This document shows, piece by piece, positions 36,076 through 46,888 of a DNA stretch of 64,000 nucleotides. A program made the position numbers and the translations under genes. Location of the stretch: assembly GCA_958431815.1 (NCBI GenBank), contig CAUASB010000009.1, positions 17,298 through 81,297 on the forward strand. The letters are read 5' to 3'. Position 1 is the first letter of the stretch, and each line of letters starts with the position of its first letter. The DNA is from an uncultured Eggerthella sp. (lineage in GTDB: Bacteria; Actinomycetota; Coriobacteriia; Coriobacteriales; Eggerthellaceae). A model generated the notes under the pieces. It searched no databases. It worked only from the letters and a program-made list of their open reading frames with translations, and was not told the DNA's origin.

Positions 36076-37414
36076 GTGCCTCTCCTTCCTCTGCGCCGAA
36101 TACCCAACCGGAAAGACGGTCGGAGGCGATATCGATGTTCAAGTAGTCGGCATCGCCGTCCATCAGACGCGTGAATGCCGTGAAAAGGTAATGGGCATCG
36201 GTCGGTCCTGGGCTTGCCTCGGGGTGGTACTGGACCGAGAACACTGGCTGGTCAAGAAAGGCGATGCCTTCAGCGGTGCCGTCGTTCAGGTTCACGTGGG
36301 TAAGCTGGATCTTGCCGAAGCGCTCGTTCTGCACAACGGGAGCCACCTTCTTTTCTGCCCAGAAACGCAGATCGGACGTGTGCTCGGAAACGCCGCCGGA
36401 AAGCTCAGGGACAAGCGGGCCCAGCGTGTCGAACAGCAAGCCGAAGCCGTGGTTTTGAGCGGTGATCTCAACGCGACCGGTGCGCAGGTTCATAACCGGC
36501 TGGTTGCCGCCACGATGACCGAACTTGAGCTTTTCCATCTGCGCGCCGCTTGCGAGGGAAATCATCTGATGGCCAAGGCAGATGCCGAAGATGGGCACCT
36601 TGCCGATGAGCTTTTCCACCTGCTGATAGGTTTCGCTTACCGCTTCCGGGTCTCCGGGGCCGTTGCTCAGGAACACACCGTCGGGGTTCATGGCAAGAAC
36701 GTCTTCGGCGGGCGTGTTCCACGGCACCACCGTGAGCTTGCAGCCAACGCGTACCAAGCCCTGAAGGATCGACTTCTTCACGCCGCAGTCGTAGGCAACG
36801 ACGTTGTAACGCTCTTCAGCGGGAGCAGCTACGGCAAACGCCTGACTTGCAGGAAGCTCGTTGAAGCCCTCTGCCGCCGTACGGCTTACCGTCTTGGCAA
36901 GGTTGACGCCCACGATGCTCTCGGACTCGCGGACCTTGGCAAGCAGGCTGGCAGCATCAAGATCGGTCGTGGAAATAACGCCGCGCTGAGCGCCTTCATC
37001 ACGCAGATGCGAGGTAAGGGCACGCGTATCGATGCCCGAAATGGCAACAACGCCCTGTTCCTTCAGGAACTCGGGCAGGCTCTGCGTGCTACGCCAGTTG
37101 GAAGGCGTGAAGCACATGTCGTGCACTACCAAGCCGCGCAGCGCCAGCGAATCGGACTGCAGATCGTCGGGGTTGACGCCGTAGTTGCCGATTTGCGGAT
37201 AGGTCATGGTAATGATCTGGCCGGCATACGAAGGGTCGGAGATAATTTCCAGGTAGCCCTCGAGCGAAGTGTTGAAGCAAACCTCGCCGTATACCTCGCC
37301 TTCGGCTGCGCACGAGAAGCCCTCGAATACCGAGCCATCTTCCAAAACGAGCAGAGCCTTGGGCCGCGTGCCCACGCTGGTGTTGTCCAGGAGCTTACTC
37401 AACGATGTCACCAT
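36068..37414 (-). CDS. carA: Carbamoyl-phosphate synthase, small (glutaminase) subunit
   Basis: Class I glutamine amidotransferase; nucleophile Cys279 in FGICLGHQM, His397 and Glu399 in YHPEASPG. N-terminal CPSase domain with [19 protein letters not shown]. At 448 residues it is about 70 longer than usual. About 40 extra residues (roughly 325-368, including [20 protein letters not shown]) sit between the QNHGF motif and THVNLNDGT, and about 25 more follow at the C terminus. The start overlaps pyrC by 20 bases; the ATG has no well-spaced ribosome site, so a start a few codons inside is possible. Confidence 0.95.
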   Translation of the reverse strand: MVTSLSKLLDNTSVGTRPKALLVLEDGSVFEGFSCAAEGEVYGEVCFNTSLEGYLEIISDPSYAGQIITMTYPQIGNYGVNPDDLQSDSLALRGLVVHDMCFTPSNWRSTQSLPEFLKEQGVVAISGIDTRALTSHLRDEGAQRGVISTTDLDAASLLAKVRESESIVGVNLAKTVSRTAAEGFNELPASQAFAVAAPAEERYNVVAYDCGVKKSILQGLVRVGCKLTVVPWNTPAEDVLAMNPDGVFLSNGPGDPEAVSETYQQVEKLIGKVPIFGICLGHQMISLASGAQMEKLKFGHRGGNQPVMNLRTGRVEITAQNHGFGLLFDTLGPLVPELSGGVSEHTSDLRFWAEKKVAPVVQNERFGKIQLTHVNLNDGTAEGIAFLDQPVFSVQYHPEASPGPTDAHYLFTAFTRLMDGDADYLNIDIASDRLSGWVFGAEEGEAHA

Positions 37415-38670
37415 CCTTACAAGTCAAAGTGCCGCCGACGAACACATCGCTGGCACGTCCAATCAATTCATAGCCCATAAACCCGCTGTTCTTGGATTTA
37501 GAGCACATATCGTCTGCGCTGACGACCCACTTCTTCTCGGGATCGAAAACGGTCAAGTCGGCAATGCCGCCTTCCTTGATCTGCACCTGATCGACGCGGA
37601 GGATCTCGCGGGGGCGAATGGCCATCAGATCAACCATGCGGTTGTAGTCGATGTGGCCAGGGCGCACCAGATACGTAAGCACCACACCAAGCGAGGTTTC
37701 CAAACCCGTCATGCCGAAGGGGGCCAGCTCGAACTCACGGGCTTTCTCATGTGCGGCATGAGGCGCATGGTCGGTGACAATGCAGTCGATCGTGCCGTCC
37801 TTGATACCCTGGATGATGGCTTCATTGTCCGCCTTCGTACGAAGAGGCGGGTTCATCTTCAGGTTCGTGTTGTACGTGGAAGTAAGGTCGTCCTCGTTCA
37901 ACACGATGTGGTGCGGTGTGGCCTCGCAGGTAACCTCGATGCCACGGGCCTTGCCCTCGCGGACGATGTCAACGCCGCGCGCCGTGGTGATGTGCTGGAT
38001 GTGAATGGGGCAACCGGTAAGCTCGGAAAGCGCGATGTCGCGCTGAATCTGCAGCTCTTCGCCGGCGCCAGGCCAGCCAGCCATGCCCAAACGTGTGGAA
38101 ACCACGCCTTCGTTCACCTGGCCAGGACCGACCAGTTCCTCGTCCTGACAGTGGCTCATTACCACGCGGCCGAACATCTTGGCGTAGTCCATAACACGGC
38201 GCATCATGCCCGCGCTCTGAACGCCGCGCCCGTCATCGGTGAAGGCAACCGCACCATGCGCTGCCATATCTCCGATTTCGGCAAGCGATTCGCCTTTGAG
38301 CCCCATGGTGCAGGCCCCGGAGGGATGCACACGGCAGTGACCCGCCTTTTCTGCCTGATCGAGCACGTAATCGACGGTAGCGGCATTATCGGTTGTGGGT
38401 GTGGTATTGGGCATCGAGCAGATTGCCGTGAAGCCGCCATGGGCAGCCGCAGCCGTGCCCGTTTCGATGGTTTCCTTGTACTCTTGGCCGGGATCGCGCA
38501 GGTGAACATGGATGTCGACCAAACCGGGAACGGCAATGCAGCCAGATCGGTCAAGCACCTGTGCACCATCGGCGTTCAAGTCCTTGCCGATTTCGGCAAT
38601 GTGATCGCCATCGATGAGGATGTCGCATACCTCGTCAAGACCAACGGCTGGATCGATAGCGCGGACGTTT

Positions 38671-38687
<17 letters not shown>
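37395..38687 (-). CDS. pyrC: Dihydroorotase
   Basis: Zinc amidohydrolase closing carbamoyl-aspartate to dihydroorotate. 430 residues of the long, Gram-positive class I type: metal motif DIHVHLRDPGQEYKE, then MPNTTPTTD, CEATPHHIVL and the catalytic Asp in TDHAPHA. It overlaps pyrB by 17 bases. Confidence 0.96.
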
Positions 38688-40210
<1,523 letters not shown>

Positions 40211-40292
40211 TCAATCGAAGTGCGTACAGCAGAAGCCGTGCAATCGATTCGTGCATGCAATGCGCCGAATCGACACTCCCCCGCCCGAATAC

Positions 40293-40395
40293 AAAAAATG
40301 CCCGAGCAAGAGAGGGGCAATCAGTCAGACTTCGCGCTGTGAACGCGAAACATATGTTTGCACCTTATCGGTCTCTCTGTACCGCCATTAAAGGT
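40293..40395 (-). ncRNA. PyrR-responsive attenuator leader
   Basis: The transcript would begin with ACCTT...AAGGT (40362-40395) enclosing CGGT-ACAGAGAG-ACCG, which resembles the PyrR-binding loop of Bacillus pyr leaders (UCCAGAGAGGCU-type core). A terminator follows at 40293-40319: TGCCC/GGGCA and TTTTTT. The CTCTCT of the terminator loop can pair with the AGAGAG of the PyrR loop, a ready antiterminator. Between them lies a TTCGCG/CGCGAA hairpin. Confidence 0.75.
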
Positions 40396-40402
40396 CTGTT
40401 TG

Positions 40403-40431
40403 ATTATACGGCGAGTTGAGCAGCAGGTCTA
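40403..40431 (-). promoter_or_regulatory. Pyrimidine operon promoter
   Basis: Minus strand: -35 TAGACC (40426-40431), exactly 17 bases, then a consensus -10 TATAAT (40403-40408). Transcription would start at about 40396, at the first base of the PyrR-binding stem. Confidence 0.8.
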
Positions 40432-40432
40432 G

Positions 40433-40468
40433 AAAAAAGAAGCGGGCTGCACCGTGGCAGCCCGCTTT
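40433..40468 (-). terminator. Terminator after rsmB
   Basis: Minus-strand 11-bp stem AAGCGGGCTGC / GCAGCCCGCTT with loop CACGGT, followed by CTTTTTT. It closes def-fmt-rsmB immediately ahead of the pyr promoter. Confidence 0.9.
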
Positions 40469-40476
40469 GTTCTCTT

Positions 40477-42453
40477 TTACTTGACGCGCTTCAAAACGCA
40501 TGCGAAATGAGCATCGTAGATCGGCCCGGTGACCTTTTCGCGATACAACGCATCGGTTGCGAAGGTGCGAACCACTTCGAATCCCTTCCCCGCATCGCTT
40601 TCCAGGAAGGAATCGATAACGTCTTGGTTCTCTTCCCTCAAAACCGTGCACGTTGCGAAGGTGAGCTGCCCGCCTACTTTGACCAGGCGCGCTGCCTGGG
40701 CAAGCATCTTCGAGCCAACGCCCGCAAGCGAGGAAACATCTTCATCCGTCATACGCCAACGGATGTCGGGATGGCGGCGCAGGGTGCCGATACCCGAACA
40801 CGGCGCATCGACGAATACCGCATCGTACGTTTCCGCCTCGAAGGTGGAAAGGTTCGTGGCGTCTTTCACGAATACTTCGTTCTGCACGATGTTCGCCTGC
40901 TCAAGGTGCTTCTTGCGTTCCTCGGTGCGCTGCACGTCCATATCGAGCGTGTCGATGGCAACCTGCTTGTGGAAGCGGGAAAGCGCCGCATTCTGAAGAA
41001 GGATGGTCTTCGTGCCACGGCCTGCGCCGATTTCCAGGAAGCGCTCAGGCTTTTCCTCAGGCATGGCAAGCGCCGCGATGCTCTGCGCCGCAACGTCGGT
41101 AACCACCAGGCCGCCTTCGGAAAGCAGCCTTGAAACATACTCGTCGGCAACGGCCTTGCGCTCAGCGAAGCCGAACGCCGGGAAAGCCAGCGGAATATCG
41201 ACCGACTTGGAAACGGGAACCACCTTAATATGGCGCTGCACCATTTCCTCGAGCGTCTTAGCACCATCAACACAGGCCAAGTTCAGCATGAAGAACAACG
41301 GCGCGGCATTGTTGGAACGTTGCAGGAAGCGAACGGCCTCATCCTGGCCCAGCTCGTTGACAAGGCGCTCGGTGAGCCACAGCGGATAGCCTTCGGCCAT
41401 GGCAAGTGCCTTCGGCGAGGTTTCCACGTCACCGAACGGGAACTGTTCTTTGAGCTCGACGGCACGATGCAACGCAAAGTTCGCAAGGCCCTTGGCCTGC
41501 GGCGCAAACGAGCGCACCACTTCAACACCCTGGTCAACGGCCACATGGTCGGGCTTGTTCAGATAGAACACCTCGCAAAACGACATGCGAAGCGCATCGC
41601 GGACATCGGGTTCGATGTCTTCGGGGTTGTCCAGGACAGAATCGATGAGCTCGTCGAGCGCGCCCTTGCGGGCAACCACTTCCGTTGCCAACAGACGGGC
41701 AAACGCGCGCTCGGGGCCAGGCTTGTCGGAATACGTGATGAATTTGTCTACCCCTTCGCTGAGATAGCAGCCCTCTTCGCGGATATAGACCAAAACCTCA
41801 TGGGCAAGAAGACGAGCCGGCGTTGCCTTGGTGAAGGAGCGCTTCTTCTTTCCCTGACCGGCGCGGTAGCCCAAGCTCTTGGTGCCGCCGAGGCTATCAT
41901 GTCGGTCAAAGCCAGCAAAGCCGTTAGGCTTGCGCTTCTCGGCACCTTCGGCTCTCTGATCGCGCGGTGCACGACGACGCTCGTCGAACGAGCGGGGACC
42001 GCGATCGTTCTTAAAGTCGCGACCACCACGCTTATCGCCGTCAAAGGAGCGCTTAGGTTTGCGATTCCTGTCGCCACCGCGATAGGAGCCCTTGTAGCCG
42101 CCGTCAGACGTGCGATCGCTCCTGGACTGCTTGTCGGCATCAAAGCGACGATCAGTGCGCTTCTTGTCATCGAAGCGCTTGTCGGAACGCTTGAAGTCGC
42201 GAGAGCCGGACTTGTCGAAACGAGGCTTGCCGGGTTTACCGTCACGCTTCGGGTAACCCTTGCCGCCGCGCGAATCGCCGTTACCGGAAAAACCGGGCTT
42301 GCCGCCGCGGCCCTTGCCTGCAGGTTTGCCGCCACGGTAGCCGCCCTTGCCATTGCCGCTAGGCTTTCCGCTGCGGTAACCGCCCTTTCCAGCCGGCCTA
42401 CCGCCTCGTGCGACGCTGCCGCTCTGCTTGTATCCGCCTTTGTTGTTATCCAT
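40477..42453 (-). CDS. rsmB: 16S rRNA (cytosine-967-C5)-methyltransferase with long basic N-terminal extension
   Basis: 658 residues from the ATG at 42453 (GGAGATCC upstream; it overlaps the fmt stop). Residues from about 209 form the usual enzyme: a NusB-like domain (ARLLAHEVLVYIREEGCYLS), SAM motif FLEIGAGRGTKT, and both catalytic cysteines in DAPCSGIGTLRRHPDIRW and FATCTVLREEN. The first about 205 residues are low-complexity Gly/Lys/Arg/Asp/Ser with repeated GGYRGGKPAGKG and FDxxKRxDRRFD-like units, resembling an RGG-type RNA-binding tail. Most RsmB proteins are about 430-450 residues, so this extension is unusual. Confidence 0.92.
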   Translation of the reverse strand: MDNNKGGYKQSGSVARGGRPAGKGGYRSGKPSGNGKGGYRGGKPAGKGRGGKPGFSGNGDSRGGKGYPKRDGKPGKPRFDKSGSRDFKRSDKRFDDKKRTDRRFDADKQSRSDRTSDGGYKGSYRGGDRNRKPKRSFDGDKRGGRDFKNDRGPRSFDERRRAPRDQRAEGAEKRKPNGFAGFDRHDSLGGTKSLGYRAGQGKKKRSFTKATPARLLAHEVLVYIREEGCYLSEGVDKFITYSDKPGPERAFARLLATEVVARKGALDELIDSVLDNPEDIEPDVRDALRMSFCEVFYLNKPDHVAVDQGVEVVRSFAPQAKGLANFALHRAVELKEQFPFGDVETSPKALAMAEGYPLWLTERLVNELGQDEAVRFLQRSNNAAPLFFMLNLACVDGAKTLEEMVQRHIKVVPVSKSVDIPLAFPAFGFAERKAVADEYVSRLLSEGGLVVTDVAAQSIAALAMPEEKPERFLEIGAGRGTKTILLQNAALSRFHKQVAIDTLDMDVQRTEERKKHLEQANIVQNEVFVKDATNLSTFEAETYDAVFVDAPCSGIGTLRRHPDIRWRMTDEDVSSLAGVGSKMLAQAARLVKVGGQLTFATCTVLREENQDVIDSFLESDAGKGFEVVRTFATDALYREKVTGPIYDAHFACVLKRVK

Positions 42454-43399
42454 GGATCTCCTGCCATTCAATGCCGCCCTGCTTGATGCCCTGGATGCCC
42501 GCCGCGAATGCCTTCGCTTCCATGGGCTTCTTTCCATCGGGCTTGACGGACGTCAATTCCAAAATCGAGTTTTCGCACCCCAAGAACAGGCGCTTTGCCG
42601 CAAAGGCAACCTGCCCCTTTTCAAGAGGCACCGGGCACATGTCGGTTGCTACCTCATGTGCGGCCAGCACGGCGAGCGATTTTCCTCCCACCATGCATCG
42701 ACACGTGTGGCTCTCGGAAGAGGCCAACACCCGCACTTCTGCCTGATGTGCACTCAGCTGAGGAGAAATGTCGAGCTCGCCCTTGGCGATCTTCTCGGCA
42801 TAGGTTGCCTCGGCCTCCGATTGCTCGGTCCAGGCAACCTGCTCGCACGTCTCGAGTTTATCGAGCACCGCTATCAGGGCATCCGACCCCAACCCGGCAA
42901 GCTCCCCGGTAAGCTCGGTGGCACTTTTGCCGTGAACAGGAGTAGAACGCACTTCTGCAGTAGCGCCGGTGTCCAAGCCTTCCTCCATGCGCATGATGCC
43001 GATGCCCGTTTGCTCATCGCCCGCCAAAATAGCGCGTTCGATGGGAGCAGCACCCCTCCAACGGGGAAGCAGCGAGCCATGCACGTTCAGGCAGCCGAAG
43101 CGAGGAAGCTCCAGCACACGCTTGGGAAGAATGGCACCATAAGCAGCAACGCAGGCAACGTCCGGGTTCAACGAGGAAAACGCCTCAAACGCTTCATCGC
43201 TTTTCATCGAGGAAAACTCGTAAACGGGAACACCTGCCTTGACAGCGACCTCTTTCACCGGTGAGGGAACGAGCTTCTTGCCGCGTCCGCGAACCGCATC
43301 GGGACGCGTGAAGCATCCAACCACCTCGTGCTTCGAGGCAACCAGCGCTTTCAAAATACTCGCAGCAAACTCCGGCGTGCCCATGAAAACAACGCGCAT
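42446..43399 (-). CDS. fmt: Methionyl-tRNA formyltransferase
   Basis: Formylates initiator Met-tRNA. 317 residues from the ATG at 43399, one base after the def stop. N-terminal MRVVFMGTPEFAA, folate site and catalytic block NVHGSLLPRWRGAAPIERAI, DTGATAE, and a C-terminal OB domain. The upstream extension of the frame runs into def and is not used. It ends 8 bases inside rsmB. Confidence 0.96.
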   Translation of the reverse strand: MRVVFMGTPEFAASILKALVASKHEVVGCFTRPDAVRGRGKKLVPSPVKEVAVKAGVPVYEFSSMKSDEAFEAFSSLNPDVACVAAYGAILPKRVLELPRFGCLNVHGSLLPRWRGAAPIERAILAGDEQTGIGIMRMEEGLDTGATAEVRSTPVHGKSATELTGELAGLGSDALIAVLDKLETCEQVAWTEQSEAEATYAEKIAKGELDISPQLSAHQAEVRVLASSESHTCRCMVGGKSLAVLAAHEVATDMCPVPLEKGQVAFAAKRLFLGCENSILELTSVKPDGKKPMEAKAFAAGIQGIKQGGIEWQEIHG

Positions 43400-43400
43400 G

Positions 43401-43934
43401 CTATTCCGTCTCCCCGGGTTTGGCACCGTTGGCGAGCGCGATGTTGTAGTCATGCAGTGCCTTTACCCTATCCATGGGCGCACACGACTCGAACAAGGTG
43501 ATGCCATCGAGGTGATCGATCTCATGCTGGAAGCAGCGGCCCAGCAGGCCATCGCTTTCCAGTTCGCACAAGGTGCCGTCAAGATCGTAGAACCGAACAC
43601 GGGAAATCTCGTGGCGGGTGATGGGCACCGAAATGCCCGGGATGGAAAGGCATCCTTCATCTGCCGTTACCAGTTCCCCTTTGCGCTCGATGACTTCGGG
43701 GTTGATAAGAACAAGCGGGTTGGACGTTTCATTGGGGCCGTCGTAGCAATCGATAACCACCATGCGCTTGTTAAGGCCAACCTGCGGTGCGGCAAGGCCG
43801 CATCCGTTGTTGGCGTACATGGTGTTGAGCATCTGCTTTGCCAGCTTCTTCAACGACTTATCGCCAACCTGGCACGGCTCGCACACCTGACGTAAACCCG
43901 GGTCGGGCGAAAGAACGATATTCATGGTCCTCAT
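43401..43934 (-). CDS. def: Peptide deformylase
   Basis: Fe/Zn hydrolase removing formyl groups from nascent proteins. The three family motifs are intact: GCGLAAPQVG, EGCLSIPG and QHEIDHLDG. 177 residues from the ATG at 43934 (GAAGGG 7 bases upstream); a second ATG at 43925 with GAGG is nearly as good. First of def-fmt-rsmB. A -10-like TATACT (43999-44004) lies upstream without a clear -35. Confidence 0.95.
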   Translation of the reverse strand: MRTMNIVLSPDPGLRQVCEPCQVGDKSLKKLAKQMLNTMYANNGCGLAAPQVGLNKRMVVIDCYDGPNETSNPLVLINPEVIERKGELVTADEGCLSIPGISVPITRHEISRVRFYDLDGTLCELESDGLLGRCFQHEIDHLDGITLFESCAPMDRVKALHDYNIALANGAKPGETE

Positions 43935-44027
43935 GGAGCAACCCTTCTCTATCAAAAGCGTTTCACTGCACATGGAAACGCCACTATATCAACCTAGTAG
44001 TATACCAGCGCTTTTCAGGTTTACCGA

Positions 44028-45866
44028 TTACTCGGTTTTCACATGATTGGCCCTGAGCGCATTGAGCTCGGCCTGGAGCATGAAGATGGACTGGAAAACC
44101 ATATCCCGCTCTTCATCGCTTTGCGCCTGAGCCATTTGACTGCGCATGTCGGCAATAGCCGATTCCATATCGCCGATGGCAAGTTCATCCGCAAGAAAAC
44201 GCAACGTGTCATGAGCGGGCGCTTCGCTTTGAACGGTCGATGCCGTCAAAATACGAGCCGCATACTTGCATTTCTCTTGAGCACGCATGATAAGCTCGGC
44301 AACGCTGAGCGACGGATTTTCAGCAACCAGTTCCATAAGAATCTGGCTTAGTTCGCCATGCACCTTTTCATGCCATTCGGTCTGCCCGAGCTCGTTCATG
44401 AAATCGCCCATCATGGCAGGGTTATGGGCACACAAGCTCAAGAATTCCCGTTCCGTGCGCAAGCGATTCTTTTCAGCAGGAGAAAGGGTACGCGCCACCC
44501 TGCGAGGCTGCTGCACAGCTGTCCGCTCCGAATAGTCAACCATCGTGGGGGTCTTAAGCTCCGACAAGCGAAGCAAGATATCCTGCTCACGCGAATGCAC
44601 ACGGCTTGCGATGTACACCGCGTAATCCTTCGCTAGAAGCGAATCCTTAATGGGAGCAAGAACCGCCAATGCCTCGTTCGTGGCACGGGCGCGGCCCTCC
44701 GGCGTGGAAAGGTCGAAGCGCGCAAGCCTACGATCGATGCCGAAACGGATAAGCGGAATTGCCCCTTCCAGCACCTGCTTGAACGCCTCGGGGCCCTTTG
44801 CCGCAATGAATTCCGCCGGGTCAAGGTTATCGGGCAATGTCACCGCGCACAGATCAACGCGTGAAACGCCCGCTTCCGGGGTGATGGACGAATCGATGAA
44901 CTGCAAGGCGCGGTCGGCCGCGCGCTGACCTGCCTCGTCGCCGTCGAACAAGTAGATGATGCGCGACTTCGCATGATGGGACAGAAGACGAATGTGCTGA
45001 CGTGTAAGCGAGGTTCCCAACGTGGCAACCACATTGGTGAAACCCGACTCGTGCAGAGCGATGACATCGGTGTAGCCTTCTACCACGATGGCATCACCGG
45101 TGCTGGTCATGCGCGCTTTCGCTTTATCGAGCGCGAAAAGAACCTCGGACTTATGGAAGATGGGGGTATCTCCCGTGTTCAGGTACTTCGGTTCGCCCTT
45201 CCCGATAACACGTCCACCGAACGCGATGCAATCGCCGCGCACGTCGTTGATGGGAAACATGACGCGATTGAAGAAACGGTCGTTGACCCCCTGCGAGCCA
45301 CGCACCGCAACGTTGGCATCGATCATTTCCTTGTCGGTGTAGCCAAGGGAACGAAGATGCGTTACCAGCTGCCTTCTGCCGGGGGCATACCCAAGGTTCC
45401 ATGAAGTGGGAACGGAGCCGCCAAGATCGCGGCCCGACAAGTAGGCGCGCGCCGATGCCGCGCCTTCGTCGGACGAGCGCATCAACAGCATATGGTAGTA
45501 GGAAGCCGTTTCCGCGCATACTGCCTTCAAGCGCGCCTTCAGGCTATGTGCCTTGGTAGCCTGGGCCGATTCGGTAAGTTCGATGTTGGCGCGACGAGCA
45601 AGGAAGCGCACCGCATCGACGAAGTCGACATCATCGAGCTTGCGAACATACGAGATGATGTCGCCGCCTTCGCCGCAGCCGAAGCAATGCCAGGTTTGCG
45701 AAACGGAATCAACTTTGCAGGAAGGCGTTTTTTCCTGATGGAACGGACAGCAGCACCAGAAATCTTTGCCACGCTGGCGCATAACCGAGCGCTCAGCAAA
45801 AAGCTCCACCAAATCGTTGGCCTCGCGTACTTTACGTATGTCCTCATCGGAGAAGATAGCTCTCAC
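44028..45866 (-). CDS. dnaG: DNA primase
   Basis: 612 residues. Zinc-binding domain CPFHQEKTPSCKV...CFGCGEGG, core with FNRVMFPINDVRGDCIAFGGR, TOPRIM motifs VVEGYTDVIAL and FDGDEAGQRAADRA, and a helicase-interaction C terminus. The start is a GTG at 45866 with AAAGGCAG nearby. It lies only 26 bases after the ribF terminator, so its promoter overlaps that terminator or it depends on read-through. rpoD is not next to it. Confidence 0.96.
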   Translation of the reverse strand: MRAIFSDEDIRKVREANDLVELFAERSVMRQRGKDFWCCCPFHQEKTPSCKVDSVSQTWHCFGCGEGGDIISYVRKLDDVDFVDAVRFLARRANIELTESAQATKAHSLKARLKAVCAETASYYHMLLMRSSDEGAASARAYLSGRDLGGSVPTSWNLGYAPGRRQLVTHLRSLGYTDKEMIDANVAVRGSQGVNDRFFNRVMFPINDVRGDCIAFGGRVIGKGEPKYLNTGDTPIFHKSEVLFALDKAKARMTSTGDAIVVEGYTDVIALHESGFTNVVATLGTSLTRQHIRLLSHHAKSRIIYLFDGDEAGQRAADRALQFIDSSITPEAGVSRVDLCAVTLPDNLDPAEFIAAKGPEAFKQVLEGAIPLIRFGIDRRLARFDLSTPEGRARATNEALAVLAPIKDSLLAKDYAVYIASRVHSREQDILLRLSELKTPTMVDYSERTAVQQPRRVARTLSPAEKNRLRTEREFLSLCAHNPAMMGDFMNELGQTEWHEKVHGELSQILMELVAENPSLSVAELIMRAQEKCKYAARILTASTVQSEAPAHDTLRFLADELAIGDMESAIADMRSQMAQAQSDEERDMVFQSIFMLQAELNALRANHVKTE

Positions 45867-45892
45867 CTGCCTTTCTGCAAATCCGCATAGCT

Positions 45893-45925
45893 AAAAACAT
45901 CGAGCAAGCCAAAGCCTGCTCGATG
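45893..45925 (-). terminator. Terminator after ribF
   Basis: Minus-strand 9-bp stem CATCGAGCA / TGCTCGATG with a 10-base loop, followed by TTTTT. It ends the rimP-to-ribF operon just ahead of dnaG. Confidence 0.8.
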
Positions 45926-45952
45926 ATGTCAAACCTTACTTGTTGCCTCTCA

Positions 45953-46888
45953 TTACAAAGGAAGCTTGCGGCAATATTCGATATTGCCCATTACCGTGCG
46001 GATAAGCTCCTCGGTAGAATCGAACTTGATCATCGGGCGCAGAAACTCAACGAACTCAACCTCGATGTACTCGCCATAGATATCCTTGTTGAAATCAAGG
46101 ATATGCACCTCACACGTTGCATCGGTTTCGTCCTTGAACACCGGAGAAACACCCATCGAAATAGCCGCACGATACCGCTGGCCGTCAACAATCGCGTAAG
46201 CAGCGTACACGCCTTCTCCCAAGACACGACGCTCGGGTTCAATGTAGAGGTTGGCGGTGGAAAAGCCCATGTCAGCGCCCTCGCCACGACCGGGACGAAC
46301 CTTTTCCACCAGCGAGAACCGACGTCCCAGAAGCTTGGTTGCCTCGACTAAATCGTGCTTGCCCAGCAACTTGCGAATGCGCGTTGCGGTAATGGGAGCG
46401 CCATCGGTGCTTTTCAGGTTATGGGCATCAATGTGCGTGCCGGTAAGCGCGCCCCATTCGCCCAGATCGGCAACAGAGCCTGCCGCTCTTGAACCGAAGT
46501 GGAAGTCAAGACCCACATGCAAATGCGCAGGTGCATGGCCGTTGAACGTTTCCCTCAAGAACGCCTCTGGCGTAAGGCTGGCGAACTCACGGGTGAAGTG
46601 CAGCGCAACAACGGCATCCACTCCGCTTTCGCAGAGCATTTGCAAACGGCGCTCGTTGCTCAAGAGCTTGCGAAGGCGATCGGGATGGAAAATCTCATCA
46701 GGATCGATGTCGAAGGTGAGCGCAATAGACTGCCCACCGGTTTCCTTCGCCGTTTCCTGAGCGCAGGAGAGCAGATAACGATGGCCCATGTGCACGCCAT
46801 CGAACACGCCAAATGCGCACGAAGAGTTTTCAAACAATGTGTGGTCAAACGATTCGTCGACCCTATAAAGCTGTGCCACGTTCAACAC
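45953..46888 (-). CDS. ribF: Bifunctional riboflavin kinase / FAD synthetase
   Basis: Makes FMN and then FAD. 311 residues: an N-terminal nucleotidyltransferase with FGVFDGVHMGHRYL and TATRIRKLL, then a C-terminal kinase with GFSTANLYI (usually GFPTANL), GVYAAYA and HILDFNKDIYGEYIEVEF. The frame starts with a GTG at 46888 inside truB; another GTG at 46879 has better ribosome-site spacing, so the start is uncertain by three codons. truB-ribF is a classical pair. Confidence 0.95.
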   Translation of the reverse strand: MLNVAQLYRVDESFDHTLFENSSCAFGVFDGVHMGHRYLLSCAQETAKETGGQSIALTFDIDPDEIFHPDRLRKLLSNERRLQMLCESGVDAVVALHFTREFASLTPEAFLRETFNGHAPAHLHVGLDFHFGSRAAGSVADLGEWGALTGTHIDAHNLKSTDGAPITATRIRKLLGKHDLVEATKLLGRRFSLVEKVRPGRGEGADMGFSTANLYIEPERRVLGEGVYAAYAIVDGQRYRAAISMGVSPVFKDETDATCEVHILDFNKDIYGEYIEVEFVEFLRPMIKFDSTEELIRTVMGNIEYCRKLPL

